Source of the DNA: Deltaproteobacteria bacterium
Lineage (GTDB): Bacteria; Desulfobacterota; Binatia; UBA9968
Length of the DNA: 13,485 bases
Reading direction: 5' to 3'
Assembly: GCA_020027655.1 (NCBI GenBank)
Contig: JAHKKJ010000035.1
Span: 1 to 13,485 of the forward strand
Of this stretch, positions 12,168-13,485 are shown piece after piece. The translations under genes and the position numbers were made by a program. How positions within the stretch are numbered: the stretch's first letter is position 1; each line of letters opens with the position of its first letter. The notes beneath the pieces were generated by a model that did no database searches, was not told the DNA's origin, and saw only the letters and a list, made by a program, of their open reading frames with translations.

Positions 12168-13016
12168 TTAACCGAATCGCCCGGTAATATAGTCTTCCGT
12201 TTGACGTTTCTCCGGAGCGGTGAACAGTTTTCCAGTCTCGCCAAATTCTATCAGCTCGCCGAGGTAGAAAAAAGCCGTGTAGTCGGATACCCGGGCGGCC
12301 TGCTGCATGTTGTGGGTGACGATAACGATCGTGAAAGTGTCCTTAAGCTCGTGAATTAGTTCCTCGATCTTCGCTGTGGAGATGGGATCGAGCGCTGAGC
12401 AGGGTTCGTCCATAAGTATGACTTCAGGTTCCACCGCTAGGGCCCGGGCGATACACAGTCTTTGTTGCTGGCCGCCGGACATGTCGGCGGCGCTTTTGTG
12501 GAGGTTGTCTTTGACTTCGTCCCACAAGGCGGCACGCCGTAAGCTTTTCTCGACGACTTCGTCGAGGGTGCTGCGTTTATTCACGCCCACGATGCGGAGC
12601 CCGTAGATGACATTTTCGTAGATGCTTTTGGGAAACGGATTCCACTTCTGAAAGATCATTCCGACGCGGCGACGCAGTTGGATGATGTCAGTTGAGGGAT
12701 CGTAGATATTTTTCCCGTCGAGCTGGATGCTCCCCGTGACACGCGTGTTCAGGATCAGGTCGTTCATGCGATTGAGGCAGCGAAGCAAGGTGGTCTTGCC
12801 GCACCCCGAGGGACCGATGAAGGCCGTGGCTTTTTTTTCCGAGATCTCGAGGTTGATGGATTTGAGAGCACGCTTGTCGTCGTAGTAAAAGTCGACGTCC
12901 TCAATACGGAAAATGGGTTCAGGCTTTTCGACGGTTTTTGCCTCCGGGAGAGAGGTCTCTTTTGGTGTCGCGGGCATCTCGATTCTTAGGGTCTCCATGC
13001 CTTCTTGTAGGTCCAT
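12168..13016 (-). CDS. pstB: Phosphate ABC transporter ATP-binding protein PstB
   Basis: The ATPase of the high-affinity Pst phosphate importer, acting as a dimer on the cytoplasmic face of PstA-PstC. With the start chosen it has 282 residues. Walker A GPSGCGKTT is at 68-76, the Q-loop FQKWNPFPKSIYENV begins near 122 (a variant of the usual FQ-x-PNPFP, with W for P), the signature MSGGQQQRLCIARA at 179-192, Walker B VILMDEP at 199-205 and the H-loop histidine at H235. An acidic, proline-rich N-terminal stretch of about 30 residues precedes the ABC core. The start is ATG 13016, four bases after GGAGG; a GTG at 13052 would add 12 residues but has no ribosome site. Next comes phoU, 12 bases downstream. 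Confidence 0.95.
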   Translation of the reverse strand: MDLQEGMETLRIEMPATPKETSLPEAKTVEKPEPIFRIEDVDFYYDDKRALKSINLEISEKKATAFIGPSGCGKTTLLRCLNRMNDLILNTRVTGSIQLDGKNIYDPSTDIIQLRRRVGMIFQKWNPFPKSIYENVIYGLRIVGVNKRSTLDEVVEKSLRRAALWDEVKDNLHKSAADMSGGQQQRLCIARALAVEPEVILMDEPCSALDPISTAKIEELIHELKDTFTIVIVTHNMQQAARVSDYTAFFYLGELIEFGETGKLFTAPEKRQTEDYITGRFG

Positions 13017-13056
13017 CTTACCTCCAATGGGTCCGTTTTTCATAGGGGGCACTGCC

Positions 13057-13485
13057 TTACCACTTGATGCGCTTGCGGAATCGATAGCGAAAATAGATCG
13101 CGATGCCGTTCATGGCCAGGGTCATCACCATCAGGACGAGTCCCGTCGCAGCGGCGTTCAAATGAAACTCTTGCTGGGGGCGCGACACCCAGTTAAACAT
13201 CTGGATGGGCATGGCGCTAAAGGGAGAAAAAAGCCAATCAAAGGAAATAAAGGGGAATTCCGCTTTGAAAGGAGAATCCGGCAAAAACGCGATAAAGGTC
13301 AAAGCTCCGATGGTAATCAGGGGGGCGCTTTCACCGATGGCTCGGGACAGCGCGATGATGACGCCGGTCAAGACGCCGCCCATGGAGTAGGGAAGAGTGT
13401 GATCTCGCGTGGTCTGCCATTTGGTGGCTCCGAGGGCATAGGCGGCCTCACGCATGCTCGAAGGCACGGCGCGGATGGATTCTCG
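13057..13485 (-). CDS. pstA: Phosphate ABC transporter permease PstA (3' part)
   Basis: The last 142 codons of a permease; the 5' end is beyond the window edge. PstA and PstC form the phosphate channel of the importer. The EAA loop that docks to PstB is visible as EAAYALGATKWQTTRDHTLP, directly preceded by VPSSMR. Membrane segments follow: GVLTGVIIALSRAIGESAPLI, a segment around TIGALTFIAFL, and NAAATGLVLMVMTLAMNGIAI, ending in the basic YRFRKRIKW. The periplasmic loop contains NWVSRPQQEFH, typical of PstA. The stop is 40 bases before the pstB start. Upstream pstC and pstS are expected outside the window. Confidence 0.93.
   Translation of the reverse strand, partial: RESIRAVPSSMREAAYALGATKWQTTRDHTLPYSMGGVLTGVIIALSRAIGESAPLITIGALTFIAFLPDSPFKAEFPFISFDWLFSPFSAMPIQMFNWVSRPQQEFHLNAAATGLVLMVMTLAMNGIAIYFRYRFRKRIKW

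Noticed and set aside
13017..13052. GTG start for pstB at 13052
   Set aside because: No ribosome site precedes it, while ATG 13016 follows GGAGG.

Overview
The window is a moderately GC-rich, gene-dense bacterial chromosome fragment with 15 protein genes (two cut by the edges) and one structural RNA. The mix of 3-hydroxyisobutyrate-dehydrogenase-like proteins, a luciferase-type monooxygenase, a PPOX-fold flavoprotein and an amidohydrolase-like start beside a Gram-negative BamE-like gene resembles uncultured soil or sediment lineages such as Binatota, other former deltaproteobacteria, Rokubacteria or NC10. This taxonomic guess is an inference; the window holds no rRNA to settle it.

Left third (1-4976): accessory redox metabolism. 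On the minus strand lie the first codons of a gene resembling amidohydrolases (1-25), preceded by an NAD(P)-dependent beta-hydroxyacid dehydrogenase (47-1003). A plus-strand glutathionyl-hydroquinone reductase (1185-2171), perhaps with a 35-codon leader ORF, is divergent from it. It converges on a minus-strand run made of a second dehydrogenase (2912-3742), an unrecognised 79-aa protein (2620-2859) and a PPOX flavoprotein (2178-2597). A luciferase-like monooxygenase (3963-4976) lies upstream on the same strand.

Middle (5206-8491): a plus-strand housekeeping block of SRP 4.5S-type RNA, dnaX, ybaB, recR and a small BamE-like protein. dnaX has a well-formed A AAA AAG slippery site with an upstream SD-like GGAG, placed to give a gamma-like product of about 433 residues. 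Two intergenic spacers of this block carry period-7 degenerate repeats. The BamE-like protein has a lipoprotein-type signal in which the lipobox cysteine is arginine.

Right third (8504-13485): a minus-strand phosphate operon, pstA (partial), pstB, phoU, phoB and phoR, tightly packed. The main finding is that phoR is one continuous ORF encoding a complete PhoR histidine kinase followed directly by a complete thioredoxin-type ArsC arsenate reductase domain, with all four redox cysteines at the spacing of plasmid pI258 ArsC. Since Pst systems can import arsenate as a phosphate analogue, the fusion places arsenate reduction, or possibly a phosphatase activity, on the phosphate sensor itself. I regard this as the candidate novel system of the window.
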